A stretch of DNA of 64,000 nt. Source: Halodurantibacterium daqingensis. Its GTDB lineage: Bacteria > Pseudomonadota > Alphaproteobacteria > Rhodobacterales > Rhodobacteraceae. Both the position numbers and the translations under genes were made by a program. The DNA is taken from assembly GCF_042666235.1 (NCBI RefSeq), contig NZ_JBHTFQ010000005.1, forward strand, positions 1 to 64,000, in the 5' to 3' direction. Below, piece after piece: positions 35,415-44,277 of the stretch; the first letter of the stretch is position 1; the number at the start of each line of letters is the position of its first letter. The notes below the pieces were generated by a model, which was not told the DNA's origin, ran no database searches, and saw only the letters and a list, made by a program, of their open reading frames with translations.

Positions 35415-36572
35415 ATGGCCCAGGCGATCATCGGCATCGGCATCATCGGCTGCGGCCTCATGGGGCGCGAACTCGCCAGCGCGGCCGCGCGCTGGCTGCA
35501 TCTGACCGAGGCTAGGGCACGGCCGGAAATTGTTGCTGTTTGCGATACCGATCCGGCGCTGACAGCATGGTTTTCAACGCATATCCCCAGCGTCACCCAG
35601 ACAACGACAGACTACCGCGACCTGCTTGCCAACCCGGCAGTCGATGCCGTCTATTGTGCGGTGCCGCATGTGCTGCATGGCGAGCTTTATCCAGCCATTC
35701 TGGCTGCAGGCAAGCATCTTCTGGGCGAGAAACCGTTCGGCATGGACGCGGCGCAGAACGACACAATCACCCGCGCAATTGCCGCGCGACCGGACCTTCT
35801 GGTGCGCTGCTCATCGGAAATGCCGTTCTTTCCCGGGGCGCAGCGGGTGATCGAATTTGTGCGTCAGGGAGAACTGGGCGAGATCCTCGAGGTAGAGGCG
35901 GCCTTTCTTCATTCTTCGGATATCAACCCGATGAAGCCGATCAACTGGAAGCGTCAGGCAGCGGTGAACGGCGTCTATGGCTGCATGGGCGATCTGGGGC
36001 TGCATGTGCTGCATGTGCCCCTGCGCCTTGGCTGGCGTCCCGCAAGCGTTTCCGCGAGCCTGGTCAAGAGGGTGGGCCAGCGCCCCGACAGCGCGGGGCA
36101 GATGGTGGCGTGTGACACATGGGACAACGCCACCATCACCGGCACCGTGCATGACGGGGGCGGCAGCTTTCCTCTGGTGCTGAAGACCTGGCGCATCTCG
36201 CCCGGCGACAGCAACACCTGGTCGCTGCGCGTCCTTGGCATGAAGGGATCGGCCTTCTTCACCACCCGCGCCCCACGGCAGTGGCAGTTCATGCGCTACC
36301 GGGCCGGCGGCCCCCAGAGCTGGCAGACCGAGGATCTGGGGTATCACTCCCTGTTCCCGACCATTACCGGCACCATCTTCGAATTCGGGTTCACCGATGC
36401 CATACAGCAGATGTGGGCCGCTTTCGTTGACGAACTCGCTGGCGGGGATGCCCGGGGCTTCCCCTGTGCGACGCCGGCCGAGGCCGCGGATCATCACGCG
36501 ATCCTGACCGCAGCCCTGAAGGCCGGAACCACCAACCAGATCATCCCTGTTTCCTATCGAGGCCAACCATGA
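35415..36572 (+). CDS. Gfo/Idh/MocA-family oxidoreductase
   Basis: 385 residues. Rossmann NAD(P) site IGIGIIGCGLMGRELASAAA, then PEIVAVCDTDP. The active-site region has LGEKPFGMDAAQN (the EKP motif, with the catalytic lysine) and CSSEMPFFPGAQRVIEFVRQGELGEI. These enzymes oxidise or reduce sugars, inositols or sugar acids. In this operon it may feed a non-phosphorylated sugar into the pathway. ATG 35415 follows the aldolase stop by four bases; no closer alternative puts the Rossmann motif at the N-terminus. Confidence 0.9.
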   Translation: MAQAIIGIGIIGCGLMGRELASAAARWLHLTEARARPEIVAVCDTDPALTAWFSTHIPSVTQTTTDYRDLLANPAVDAVYCAVPHVLHGELYPAILAAGKHLLGEKPFGMDAAQNDTITRAIAARPDLLVRCSSEMPFFPGAQRVIEFVRQGELGEILEVEAAFLHSSDINPMKPINWKRQAAVNGVYGCMGDLGLHVLHVPLRLGWRPASVSASLVKRVGQRPDSAGQMVACDTWDNATITGTVHDGGGSFPLVLKTWRISPGDSNTWSLRVLGMKGSAFFTTRAPRQWQFMRYRAGGPQSWQTEDLGYHSLFPTITGTIFEFGFTDAIQQMWAAFVDELAGGDARGFPCATPAEAADHHAILTAALKAGTTNQIIPVSYRGQP

Positions 36573-37219
36573 AACGATCCGAGATCAACGCAGCCCTGCG
36601 ACGTGCCGAAGCGATGCTGTCGCACTACCGCTGGCACCTTCCCGACTGGGCTGCCTGGGATCCTGCCGATCACGGCCGCGAGCCCGCGCTTGCGGCCCAT
36701 CTGCGCGACCGCCAGCTGGGCTGGGATGTGACCGACTTCGGCCTTGGGGATTTCGCGCGGAACGGGCTCACGCTGTTCTGTGTCCGCAACGGCCGGCAGG
36801 GCGATCCGGCCACCCTGCCCTATGCCGAAAAACTCCTGTTCATCGCGGAAGATCAGGTCACGCCCTTTCACGCCCACAAGGTCAAGCTGGAGGATATCAT
36901 CGTTCGCGGCGGCGGTAATCTGATGGTTGCCTTCACCCGCGAGGGAAGCTTCGATGACGCTCCGGTGCTTGTCGATGGCCGCACCGTGTCCGATCCCTAT
37001 GCCGGGCCGATCCGCCTTGGTCCCGGCCAAAGCATCACCATCCCGCGTGGCATGCAGCACAGTTTCTGGGGCGAGGCGGGCGCCGGGGATGTTTTCGTGG
37101 CCGAGGTCAGCCAGTGCAACGACGACCTAACCGACAACTATTTCCGTGATCGGATCGGGCGCTTTTCCGAAATCGAGGAAGACGAAGCCCCGCACCGGCT
37201 CCTCTGGAACGAAACCTGA
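36569..37219 (+). CDS. D-lyxose/D-mannose ketol-isomerase (cupin type)
   Basis: 216 residues of the cupin lyxose isomerase family. Metal ligands H101, H103 and E108 (PFHAHKVKLED) and H164 (GMQHSFWGE) match the D-lyxose isomerase site; YFRDRIGRFSEIEEDE is the conserved C-terminal segment. Known members interconvert D-lyxose and D-xylulose, D-mannose and D-fructose, and some act on L-ribose to give L-ribulose, which would feed the AraB/AraD pair here. Start overlaps the dehydrogenase stop (ATGA). Confidence 0.9.
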   Translation: MKRSEINAALRRAEAMLSHYRWHLPDWAAWDPADHGREPALAAHLRDRQLGWDVTDFGLGDFARNGLTLFCVRNGRQGDPATLPYAEKLLFIAEDQVTPFHAHKVKLEDIIVRGGGNLMVAFTREGSFDDAPVLVDGRTVSDPYAGPIRLGPGQSITIPRGMQHSFWGEAGAGDVFVAEVSQCNDDLTDNYFRDRIGRFSEIEEDEAPHRLLWNET

Positions 37220-37222
37220 CCC

Positions 37223-38212
37223 ATGCCAGGCATTGCCTGTGCCGGGGTCTGGCTGGTGGACATCGTCCTGACGCTGGATCGATGGCCCGCGAAAAGCGAC
37301 CTGGTCCACATCAGCTCGGAATTGGCAGGACCGGGCGGGGGGGCTGCCAATGTTGTGCTGGATCTTGCAGCATTCGACATCGGCCTGCCGCTGCATGCCG
37401 TGGGTCTGACCGGAGCTGACGCACATGCTGCGCTTCTGCACGATACCTGCCGCGCGGCCGGCATCGACAGCCGGCACCTGCAGATGACCCCCGATGCCGC
37501 AACGGCCCACACCTATGTGATGAACCTGTCGGGCGACAGCCGCACCTTCCTCTATCACCCGGGTGCGAACGATCTGCTGGCACCCGAACATGTGCCGGTG
37601 GACGCACTCGCGCAGCGTGGCTGCCGCATCCTCTATCTGGGCTATCTCAATCTGCTGGCCCGCATGGATGCAATCCTGCCCGACGGGCGCAGCGGGGCGG
37701 CGCATCTTCTTGCGGCAGCCCGCGCCGCGGGGATGATGACCTGCGTGGATCTCGTGTCCTCGGACGGTCCCGCCTTCCGCGCCACGGTCGAGGCGACGGC
37801 GACGGAAATCGATTATCTCTTCCTCAACGAGATCGAGGCCGCGCGGGCCACCGGTGTCCCGCGGATCGAGCCGCAGGATCGGGGTGCGCTGATCGCAGCG
37901 GGCCGGCGGCTGCTGGCCTGCGGGGTCCGGCGGGCCGTGATCCTGCACAGCGCGACCTGCGCCATATGGCTGCCACGGGATGGCGTGCCGATCCACCTGC
38001 CGGCCGAATCGCTTGCCGCCCACGACATCGCAAGCCCCGTGGGTGCCGGCGACGCGTTTTGCGCCGGCGTGATCCTGGGTCTGCACGAGGGGTGGACGCC
38101 GGCCCGTGCGCTTGCCCTGGGTCACCGTGCGGCCGCCGCGGCGCTGCGCTCTCCCACGGCAACAGGGGGCATTCCGCCCCTCGGCACGCTTTTGCTTCAG
38201 CATCCGGGATGA
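37223..38212 (+). CDS. PfkB-family carbohydrate kinase
   Basis: 329 residues. The N-terminal block GPGGGAANVVLDLAAFDI and the C-terminal signature VGAGDAFCAGVILG with catalytic D277 define the ribokinase/PfkB family. Closest in style to kinases of fructose, ketohexose or 2-keto-3-deoxy sugars. It ends the sugar operon, four bases after the isomerase gene. Together with the class I aldolase it could process a ketose (for example fructose formed by the isomerase from mannose). Confidence 0.92.
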   Translation: MPGIACAGVWLVDIVLTLDRWPAKSDLVHISSELAGPGGGAANVVLDLAAFDIGLPLHAVGLTGADAHAALLHDTCRAAGIDSRHLQMTPDAATAHTYVMNLSGDSRTFLYHPGANDLLAPEHVPVDALAQRGCRILYLGYLNLLARMDAILPDGRSGAAHLLAAARAAGMMTCVDLVSSDGPAFRATVEATATEIDYLFLNEIEAARATGVPRIEPQDRGALIAAGRRLLACGVRRAVILHSATCAIWLPRDGVPIHLPAESLAAHDIASPVGAGDAFCAGVILGLHEGWTPARALALGHRAAAAALRSPTATGGIPPLGTLLLQHPG

Positions 38213-38875
38213 TGCGCGCCTGACCGGCAAGTGCAGCCGCAGCGCCCCGGCCGATCCAGGCCCGGCTTGCCCGCCGGTCGTGTTGGCCGCCATGCCCACA
38301 GGTGGGTTCTGTCCCGCCGGCCCCAGTCACCGACGACACGCCCAAGCACCAGAGCCACCCGCCTGCCCTCCATCCGCCCGGGGCGCGGCCCGCAGGATCA
38401 AGCCGTAGCGGCCGCAGGACACCGCCCGGCGACAACAAGGGCGATCTGCTGCTGCCGCCTGTCCGGCAATTGCGCGTACCGATGGGCGCGTCGCGTGGGC
38501 CTTCGGTTCCCGCCCTGTCGCGCCTTTGGGCGGCCGACAGGCTGCGATCCACGCTCAGGGCGGGATGGCGTTGGCGCCCCGTGGCGCGATCCCCGTTGCG
38601 CTTGGTGCCTGGCGCGGCAGTGGCCCCGGTTCTTCTGATCGCATTCCTCGGGGCGACGGCCTTCCTGATGCTTGGCCTCCCGGGCTCACCGCTTGCGCAG
38701 CCCTGGTCGCGCACGATCGTGATCCACCGGCGGCCCGCCGCCATCGCGTCCCAGGATCCTGCGGGTTTCCAGCGGGCGATTGCCGGTTTCGGGAGGCCCT
38801 CTCTTCCGTATGGGTTGCCGGCGGAAACGTGAGCCGGTCTTGATCGTCGCGCCGTTTTGGCCTGAGCGTTCCGCC
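38213..38875. other. 660-base gap with no clear gene
   Basis: The frame at 38302-38832 (plus) has a hydrophobic run (VLLIAFLGATAFLMLGLPG) but a proline/arginine-rich remainder and no family resemblance; it may be a decayed membrane-protein gene. No transcription signals were identified. Confidence 0.4.
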
Positions 38876-39187
38876 ATGAAAAAGCTCAAGCTCGGCCTCC
38901 TGACGGCCCTTGTCTCAGCGATGATGGCGGCCTTCGGCCTTGCCGGTCTTGGCCTTGCCCCGGGTGATCCGGCGGCGGGGCCAGTTCTGGTGATCGCACC
39001 GCCCTGGGGCGTGGGGCCCGAGGCGGTGGTTCTGCTGGCGGGCGGACGAGTGCTCGGCATGGGCTCTGCCCCCTTTGCCGCGCTGGCCGATGCGCCGTCG
39101 GCCGGGGCGCTGCGCGCCGCCGGGGCCTGGGCGGTTCTGGATCCGAAAACCCTGTCATTCCTTTGTGGAGCCCCGACCGACACATGA
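38876..39187 (+). CDS. small exported or membrane-anchored protein
   Basis: 103 residues, family not recognised. Starts MKKLKLGLLTALVSAMMAAFGLAGLGLA, a signal peptide or anchor, followed by a short alanine/glycine-rich domain with PVLVIAPPWGVGPEAVVLLAGG. ATG 38876 was chosen because the positive N-terminus and hydrophobic stretch start there. Its TGA overlaps the chemoreceptor ATG by four bases, so the two are translationally coupled; it may be a periplasmic partner or ligand-binding helper of the receptor. Confidence 0.6.
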   Translation: MKKLKLGLLTALVSAMMAAFGLAGLGLAPGDPAAGPVLVIAPPWGVGPEAVVLLAGGRVLGMGSAPFAALADAPSAGALRAAGAWAVLDPKTLSFLCGAPTDT

Positions 39188-40431
39188 CGTCAACCATCTC
39201 TTTCCCGCAGCAGCGCGACCAGACCGCAACAGCGCGGCTGACCGCCTATGCGCTTGCCCCCCTGGCTGCGCTTGGGAGCCTTGTTACGGAGGCGACGCTG
39301 CTGCCGTTCGCGATCGTGGGCCTGGCCTTCGCCGGCCTTGCCCATGTCAGCCGACACATGGCAGCGACGCCCCGTTCGGTTGTCATCGGCCTGATCCTGG
39401 TCGGGGAATGCATGGCGCTGACGGCGGCCTTCGCAGGTCATCCCTGGCAGATCGACACGCACATGCTGTTCTTTGCCGTTCTGGCCATCGTGGCCAGCAT
39501 GTCGAATGTCCCGGCCCTGCTGGCCGCCTGCCTGGCCACTGCGGTGCACCACCTCCTGCTGTCGGTTGCCCTGCCTGCGCTGGTCTATCCGTCTCTGGAC
39601 ATAAGCGATGCGTTGCAGCGCACCTCCATCCACGCGGCGATCGTGGTCTTCGAGGTGGCAGTGCTTCTGGGCACCATCCTGCAGCGCCAGAAGGCCGCAG
39701 CCGAAATCGAGGCCGCCCGCGAGGATCTGGCCCGCGCCGCAGAGACGGCCGAGGCAGCCCGCGCACGCGCCGAGAATGCCCGCGAACAGGCGGTGACCGC
39801 CGCCGATCTGACCCGCAACGAGGGCGCGCGGGCCGCCGCGGCTGTTGTGCAGATCGCCGAAAACGCCAGTGCCGCCGCCGCCAGTGCCGCCCGCGCCAAG
39901 ACAGGTGTGTCTCAGGCACGCAGCGATGCCGAGCAGTCCGGCGCAATCGTGCAGCGCGCCGTGGATGCCATGGCCGAGATCGAGACCTCGTCGGCGCAGA
40001 TCGGGTCCATCATCGCGATCATCGACGAAATCGCCCGGCAGACCGATCTCCTGGCGCTTAATGCCGCGGTGGAATCCGCCCGGGCGGGCGAAGCCGGCCG
40101 CGGGTTTGCCGTTGTCGCCGCAGAAGTCCGCAAACTGGCGCAACGGTCAGCGGATGCGACGCAGCAGATCCGCAATCTGGTGGCGCGCTCGGATGCGCAG
40201 GTCTCGGCCGGTGTCGGCCTTGTGCGCGAAACCGGCGCGGCGCTAGAGCGCATCGTGGCCGCCGTGGCCGAGCTTGACGACCTGATGCAGGGTATTGCCA
40301 GCGGCGCGGCACAGCAATCCTCGGGCCTGGCGCAGGTGAATGCAGCGATCCGCAGCATCGGCACTGCGGCAGTGGGCGATCCCGCGGGAACCTGGCAAAC
40401 CGTTCGGGCAAGGTCCCGCCGCACCGCCTGA
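39184..40431 (+). CDS. methyl-accepting chemotaxis protein, C-terminus altered
   Basis: 415 residues. The sensor half is entirely membrane-embedded (about six spans, residues 20-175) with histidines in GHPWQIDTHMLFFAVLAI and AVHHLLLSVALPA instead of a periplasmic domain. A coiled region follows, then the signalling tip IIDEIARQTDLLALNAAVES and GRGFAVVAAEVRKLAQRSA, which contacts CheA/CheW. After LAQVNAAIRSIGTAA the expected continuation is replaced by an arginine-rich 20-residue tail, suggesting a frameshift or junction at about 40372. The tip is intact, so function may survive. Confidence 0.88.
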   Translation: MTSTISFPQQRDQTATARLTAYALAPLAALGSLVTEATLLPFAIVGLAFAGLAHVSRHMAATPRSVVIGLILVGECMALTAAFAGHPWQIDTHMLFFAVLAIVASMSNVPALLAACLATAVHHLLLSVALPALVYPSLDISDALQRTSIHAAIVVFEVAVLLGTILQRQKAAAEIEAAREDLARAAETAEAARARAENAREQAVTAADLTRNEGARAAAAVVQIAENASAAAASAARAKTGVSQARSDAEQSGAIVQRAVDAMAEIETSSAQIGSIIAIIDEIARQTDLLALNAAVESARAGEAGRGFAVVAAEVRKLAQRSADATQQIRNLVARSDAQVSAGVGLVRETGAALERIVAAVAELDDLMQGIASGAAQQSSGLAQVNAAIRSIGTAAVGDPAGTWQTVRARSRRTA

Positions 40432-40689
40432 CAGGCGGCGACACCGCGCCTGCCCGCAGGCCGCCCTCGACCGGGGCACCATGGTGGCCCAGCGGTCGTT
40501 GTTGGAAGACCCCATGCCACCATCGGACGCACGGCCGCCCTGCATCTGACCTTTGGATCTTCCCCAGGTGCAGGGACTGACGCCGAGCGGCGGCATCCGT
40601 CGTCTCTGCGGCTCCTGGGCCGGGCCCGAAAACAGGCGCGGGTGCCGATGGTCACGCCCTATGGCGCAGGGGCGCCATGATCTCGGGCA

Positions 40690-40842
40690 GGGCGCACCAC
40701 CCTGATCATCGCGCACCGGCTGGCGACGATCCGTCACGCGGACCGGATCGTGGTGATGGAGGCTGGACGGATCACCGAGGTCGGCGGCCACACCGGACCT
40801 GTCGGCACCGGCGTCCGCTATGCGCGGCTGAGCGCAGCGATC
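40690..40842 (+). pseudogene. C-terminal fragment of an ABC exporter ATPase
   Basis: About 50 codons: GRTTLIIAHRLATIRHADRI followed by VVMEAGRITEVGGH and YARLSAA. This is the H-loop and C-terminal end of an MsbA-like ABC exporter. Walker A, signature and Walker B are missing, so it is a relic. Confidence 0.8.
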
Positions 40843-41082
40843 TGGCCGCCGCCCGCGCGCGACCAGTGGGCGGCGGGCTGCATGTTCTTCCGGTCGAGGA
40901 CAAGTGCGCGATGCCGGTCCCGGACATCATCGGCCATCGCCCTTTCGTCGGCAGCCGCACCAAGGCCTCTGCCGGCACCACCACGTCGCCGAGCGCGCGC
41001 CGGGATCGGCCACCGCCGCGACCTGCGCACCCTCAGATGTGGTGATTTCCAGCCGGATCCAGAGCGGCGCAAACCCGCCGCG

Positions 41083-41420
41083 TCAAGCACATGGCCACGG
41101 CTTCCTGCAGCACGACAGCGTCCGGAATACTGGTGCCCGCAGCAGCGCCAGCAGCTCGACCTGATGCGGCAGATCAGGCGATATCGTCGGCGCGTCCAGA
41201 CGCAGAAGCGGCGCCCCCTGACCAAGGGCCTTTGCCATCCGCGCGCGCTGGCACTTCCCGCCCGAAAGCTCTGCCCAGGGACGCAGGGGAAGGCGGGCTG
41301 CCTCCAGCGCCCGCGCCGCCGCCGTGGCGCGGCCCGCAAGCGCGTGCGTCCGCGTGAACACGAGATAGGCCGCGCTGACCCTTCGGGGGCAAGAGACGTC
41401 TGCAACACCAGCGCCAGCCG
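41083..41420 (-). pseudogene. fragment of an iron-siderophore ABC ATPase (FecE/FepC-like)
   Basis: The frame reads ELSGGKCQRARMAKALGQGA, then PLLRLDAPTISPDLPHQVELLALLR: the signature and Walker B part of a FecE-type ATPase. The Walker B glutamate is replaced (DAPT for DEPT) and Walker A is absent, so it is inactive. Upstream pieces (VFTRTHALAGR) match the same family in shifted frames. Being near siderophore genes, it may be what remains of an older uptake locus. Confidence 0.75.
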
Positions 41421-41513
41421 CCGCCCGCCCGCAACAGCGGCGCGCCCGGCGGGCGCAGCCGTCACACGGATGTCACGCAGGGGGACTAGGAAGCGCCATC
41501 GCAAGGATATGTC

Positions 41514-42614
41514 ATGGCCCTACTGGAACTCTCTGCTCTGCAGCGCCGCTTTGGCGCAACGACCGCTGTTGACGATGTCAGCCTGCTGGTCCCCGATGGC
41601 GCCTTTCTCGCGCTGCTGGGGCCCTCGGGCTGTGGCAAGACCACGCTACTGAGGCTGATCGCGGGACTGGAACGCCCCGATGGTGGCCGGATCGTGATCG
41701 ACGGTCAGATCATGGCGGCCCCGGATCGCTTCGTCCGGCCCGAGGCGCGCGGGCTGGGCATGGTCTTCCAGTCCTATGCGCTTTGGCCGCACATGACGGT
41801 CGCGGGGAATATCGGCTTCGGCCTGCGTCTCAAGGGGCTGTCGCGTGCGCAGGAACGGACGCGCATCGACGAAGCGCTGGCGCTGGTCGGCCTGGACGGA
41901 ATGGGCGACAGGCGGCCGCATCAGCTGTCGGGCGGTCAGCGGCAGCGTGTGGCCCTTGCGCGGTCACTTGCGCTGCGACCGAAGCTGGTCCTGCTGGACG
42001 AGCCGCTTGCAAACCTTGACGCCCATCTGCGCGGCCAGATGTTGGCCGAGTTCCGCCGCCTGCACCATACGCTTGGCACGGGCTTCGTCCTTGTAACGCA
42101 TGATCAGGACGAGGCGATGGCCGTCGCCACCCATGTCGGCGTGATGAACGCCGGGCGGCTCGAACAGCTTGCCACGCCAGAAGAGCTTTTCGCGCGACCC
42201 GCAACACCGATGGTCGCGCGCTTCGTGGGCGGCGGGCGCACGATACCCGTGGAAGTGCTGTCACATGGCGCGGGCATCTGCGCGCTGTTCCTGCAGGGGC
42301 GCACCCTTCATGTCGCGGGAAATGCGCCCCCCGGTCCGGGCTGGCTGTGCCTGCGCCCCGCCAACCTTGTGCCCGATCCCGAGGGGCCGCTGGCGGCCCG
42401 GGTGACCGGCACCCTGTTCCGCGCAGGGGCCTATGCCGTCAGCGCAGAGCTTGAGGGCGCCGAGGACGGCGGCGCGGTCGAGGTGATCCTGCCGCGTGCG
42501 CCACGCGCCGGAGAAAGGCTCCGGCTTCGGCTGTCGGGCGGCTGGGTGATGCAACGCGAAGCGGCCGCCACGCTGCGCCTGCCCGTGACGCAGCCGGTGC
42601 CGGCATGCGGCTGA
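41514..42614 (+). CDS. ABC transporter ATP-binding protein (FbpC/PotA-like)
   Basis: 366 residues. Walker A GPSGCGKTT (36-44), MVFQSYALWPHMTVAGNI, signature QLSGGQRQRVALARSLAL, Walker B LVLLDEPLANLDAHLRGQML, H-loop FVLVTHDQDEAMAVA. A C-terminal TOBE-like domain (about 240-355) is present. The group imports ferric iron, polyamines, sulfate, thiamine or 2-aminoethylphosphonate. First gene of the five-gene operon. Its end overlaps the hydrolase gene by ten bases. Confidence 0.92.
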   Translation: MALLELSALQRRFGATTAVDDVSLLVPDGAFLALLGPSGCGKTTLLRLIAGLERPDGGRIVIDGQIMAAPDRFVRPEARGLGMVFQSYALWPHMTVAGNIGFGLRLKGLSRAQERTRIDEALALVGLDGMGDRRPHQLSGGQRQRVALARSLALRPKLVLLDEPLANLDAHLRGQMLAEFRRLHHTLGTGFVLVTHDQDEAMAVATHVGVMNAGRLEQLATPEELFARPATPMVARFVGGGRTIPVEVLSHGAGICALFLQGRTLHVAGNAPPGPGWLCLRPANLVPDPEGPLAARVTGTLFRAGAYAVSAELEGAEDGGAVEVILPRAPRAGERLRLRLSGGWVMQREAAATLRLPVTQPVPACG

Positions 42615-43675
42615 GGGCGCTATCGGGATTTGGCGAGAAGGGGCCGGCCTGCTTCCTGCTGGAAATCCATGGCCGCCGCATCCTGCTTGACCTCGGGCGC
42701 GGGCCGGACGGCGATGCCCTCCCCGATCTCGCGGGGGTCGCGCCGGTTGACGCGATCGTCTTTTCGCACGGTCATGCGGATCATACCGGCGGGCTGCATC
42801 TGGCGACGGACCTGGGCAACCCGCCGCTTTACGCCCCAGGCCCTTCGATCCTTCTTGCACCTGATCCGGCACTGAAGGAAGCGAGACCGCTCGAAGCGCT
42901 GAGGGAGATCCTGGGGCTGCCGTTCTGTTCCGGCCCCGCGGGGCATGCACCCGGGGCATCGTGGATCCGGATTGGCGGGCGCGACGGCCTGCTCTATACC
43001 GGCGATCTCTCGGAGGAAAGCCTGCTCTGGCGCTGCACGATGCCACCAAGGGCGCGGGTTCTGCTGGCCGATGCCTCGTATGGGGCGGCAGATGAGCCGC
43101 TGTCGCCCCAGATCGGCCAGATGCTGGCCCTGACGGATGGGCCGCTCTTGCTGCCTGCGCCGGCGGGGGGGCGCGGCCTTGAAATGGCAACCGCCTTTCA
43201 GACGGCCGGCCATGCGGTAAGGCTTTGTCCCGCCCATCGCGCCGTAGCGGGGGCGATGCTGGAGGCCGTTCCCTGGCTGGCGCCCGGCGGGGCCGCAGCC
43301 TTGCGCCGGTTGCTGGCCGAGTCCGGGCCATTGGACGAGGACAGTGCAGCGGGCGGCGTGATGGTTGCCGCCGGTCCGAATGCCGAGCGTGGCGTGGCGG
43401 GCGCGCTGGCGCCCCGCTTCATCGCCGAGGGATCTGCGCGCGTCGTCTTTACCGGCCATCTGTCCGGCGGTACGCCGGCGCCGGAATGGGTAGCCTGCGG
43501 CAAGGCGCAGTTTCGTCGCTGGAACGTTCATCCGACGCTGTCCGGCCTGAAAGCCGTAGTTGCCGCCGCGGATCCGGAACGGGTCATGCCCGCCTTCTGC
43601 ACGGCCGCGATGCGCGACGATCTTGCCCTGCTCATCGACCGCCCCGTCGTCACCGAACCGGAGATCACATGGTAA
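42605..43675 (+). CDS. metallo-beta-lactamase-fold hydrolase
   Basis: 356 residues. Metal site H55-x-H57-x-D59-H60 in FSHGHADHTGGLHL, then LLYTGDLSEESLLW and VVFTGHLSGGTP for the later ligands. The fold includes phosphodiesterases such as PhnP, lactonases and RNase Z-type enzymes. Here it sits inside an import operon, next to a histidine phosphatase, hinting at stepwise hydrolysis of an imported phosphoester or phosphonate; that is inference. It overlaps the upstream ATPase gene by ten bases and the phosphatase gene by seven. Confidence 0.88.
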   Translation: MRLRALSGFGEKGPACFLLEIHGRRILLDLGRGPDGDALPDLAGVAPVDAIVFSHGHADHTGGLHLATDLGNPPLYAPGPSILLAPDPALKEARPLEALREILGLPFCSGPAGHAPGASWIRIGGRDGLLYTGDLSEESLLWRCTMPPRARVLLADASYGAADEPLSPQIGQMLALTDGPLLLPAPAGGRGLEMATAFQTAGHAVRLCPAHRAVAGAMLEAVPWLAPGGAAALRRLLAESGPLDEDSAAGGVMVAAGPNAERGVAGALAPRFIAEGSARVVFTGHLSGGTPAPEWVACGKAQFRRWNVHPTLSGLKAVVAAADPERVMPAFCTAAMRDDLALLIDRPVVTEPEITW

Positions 43676-44277
43676 TTGCCCTTCTTCAGCAGCCCTTCTG
43701 GTTTCTGCGCCACGGAGAAACCGCGGCGAATGCTGCCGACATCATCGCGGGCAGCACCGACAGCCCGTTGACGCGGCGCGGCCACGCGCAGGCTCACCAG
43801 GCAGCGCGGCTGCTGAAGGATCAGCCGCTGGCCGCGATCTGGACATCGCCCCTGTCGCGCGCCCGGCTGACCGCACAGGCCGTGGCACAGGCCACCGGGG
43901 CACCGCTTGTCACCCTGCCCGGGCTTGCCGAAAGGGACTGGGGAACGTGGGAGGGCCAACCGCGCCACGTGCTGCGCCGCGACGCCACCCCGCCCGAAGG
44001 GGAAGGGCCGGAGACTTTCCGTCACCGCATCCGCGAAGCGCTTGGCGCCATCGTCGGCCCCTTTCCCGTGCTGATCGTTGCGCATTCCGGCACGGCACGC
44101 GAGCTTCACGCGCTTCTGTGCCCCGATCCGATCGGGCAACCCTTCCAGCGCCCGGGCAATGCGGTGCCACTCGTGTGGCGCCCCGGCCCCGATGGTCACT
44201 GGAGTTTCGCCGAACTGTCACCCGACTGTCAAAGACCGTCGCTAGGACAGCCACATCTTCATCCACGGAGCTTCTGA
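43669..44277 (+). CDS. histidine phosphatase family protein
   Basis: 202 residues. The catalytic LRHGET motif is at 13-18 (WFLRHGETAANAADIIAGS), and the second histidine lies in VLIVAHSGTARELHALL. PLSRARLTAQAVAQATG and GLAERDWGTWEGQP place it in the phosphoglycerate mutase/CobC-like branch. Soluble cytoplasmic phosphatase. Start 43669 overlaps the hydrolase stop by seven bases; stop overlaps the binding-protein start as TGATG. Confidence 0.92.
   Translation: MVIALLQQPFWFLRHGETAANAADIIAGSTDSPLTRRGHAQAHQAARLLKDQPLAAIWTSPLSRARLTAQAVAQATGAPLVTLPGLAERDWGTWEGQPRHVLRRDATPPEGEGPETFRHRIREALGAIVGPFPVLIVAHSGTARELHALLCPDPIGQPFQRPGNAVPLVWRPGPDGHWSFAELSPDCQRPSLGQPHLHPRSF

Larger units (their letters stand above)
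40432..41513. other. decayed region between the chemoreceptor and importer operon
   Basis: A graveyard of about 1.1 kb. It holds an ABC exporter fragment (40690-40842, plus) and a siderophore-type ABC ATPase fragment (41083-41420, minus). The rest shows no recognisable coding. The promoter of the importer operon must lie in the last 100 bases. Confidence 0.6.

Noticed and set aside
38302..38832. Plus-strand frame of 176 codons before the small exported protein gene
   Set aside because: Only one hydrophobic stretch; the remainder is proline/arginine rich and unlike any family. Kept only as a note in the gap entry.
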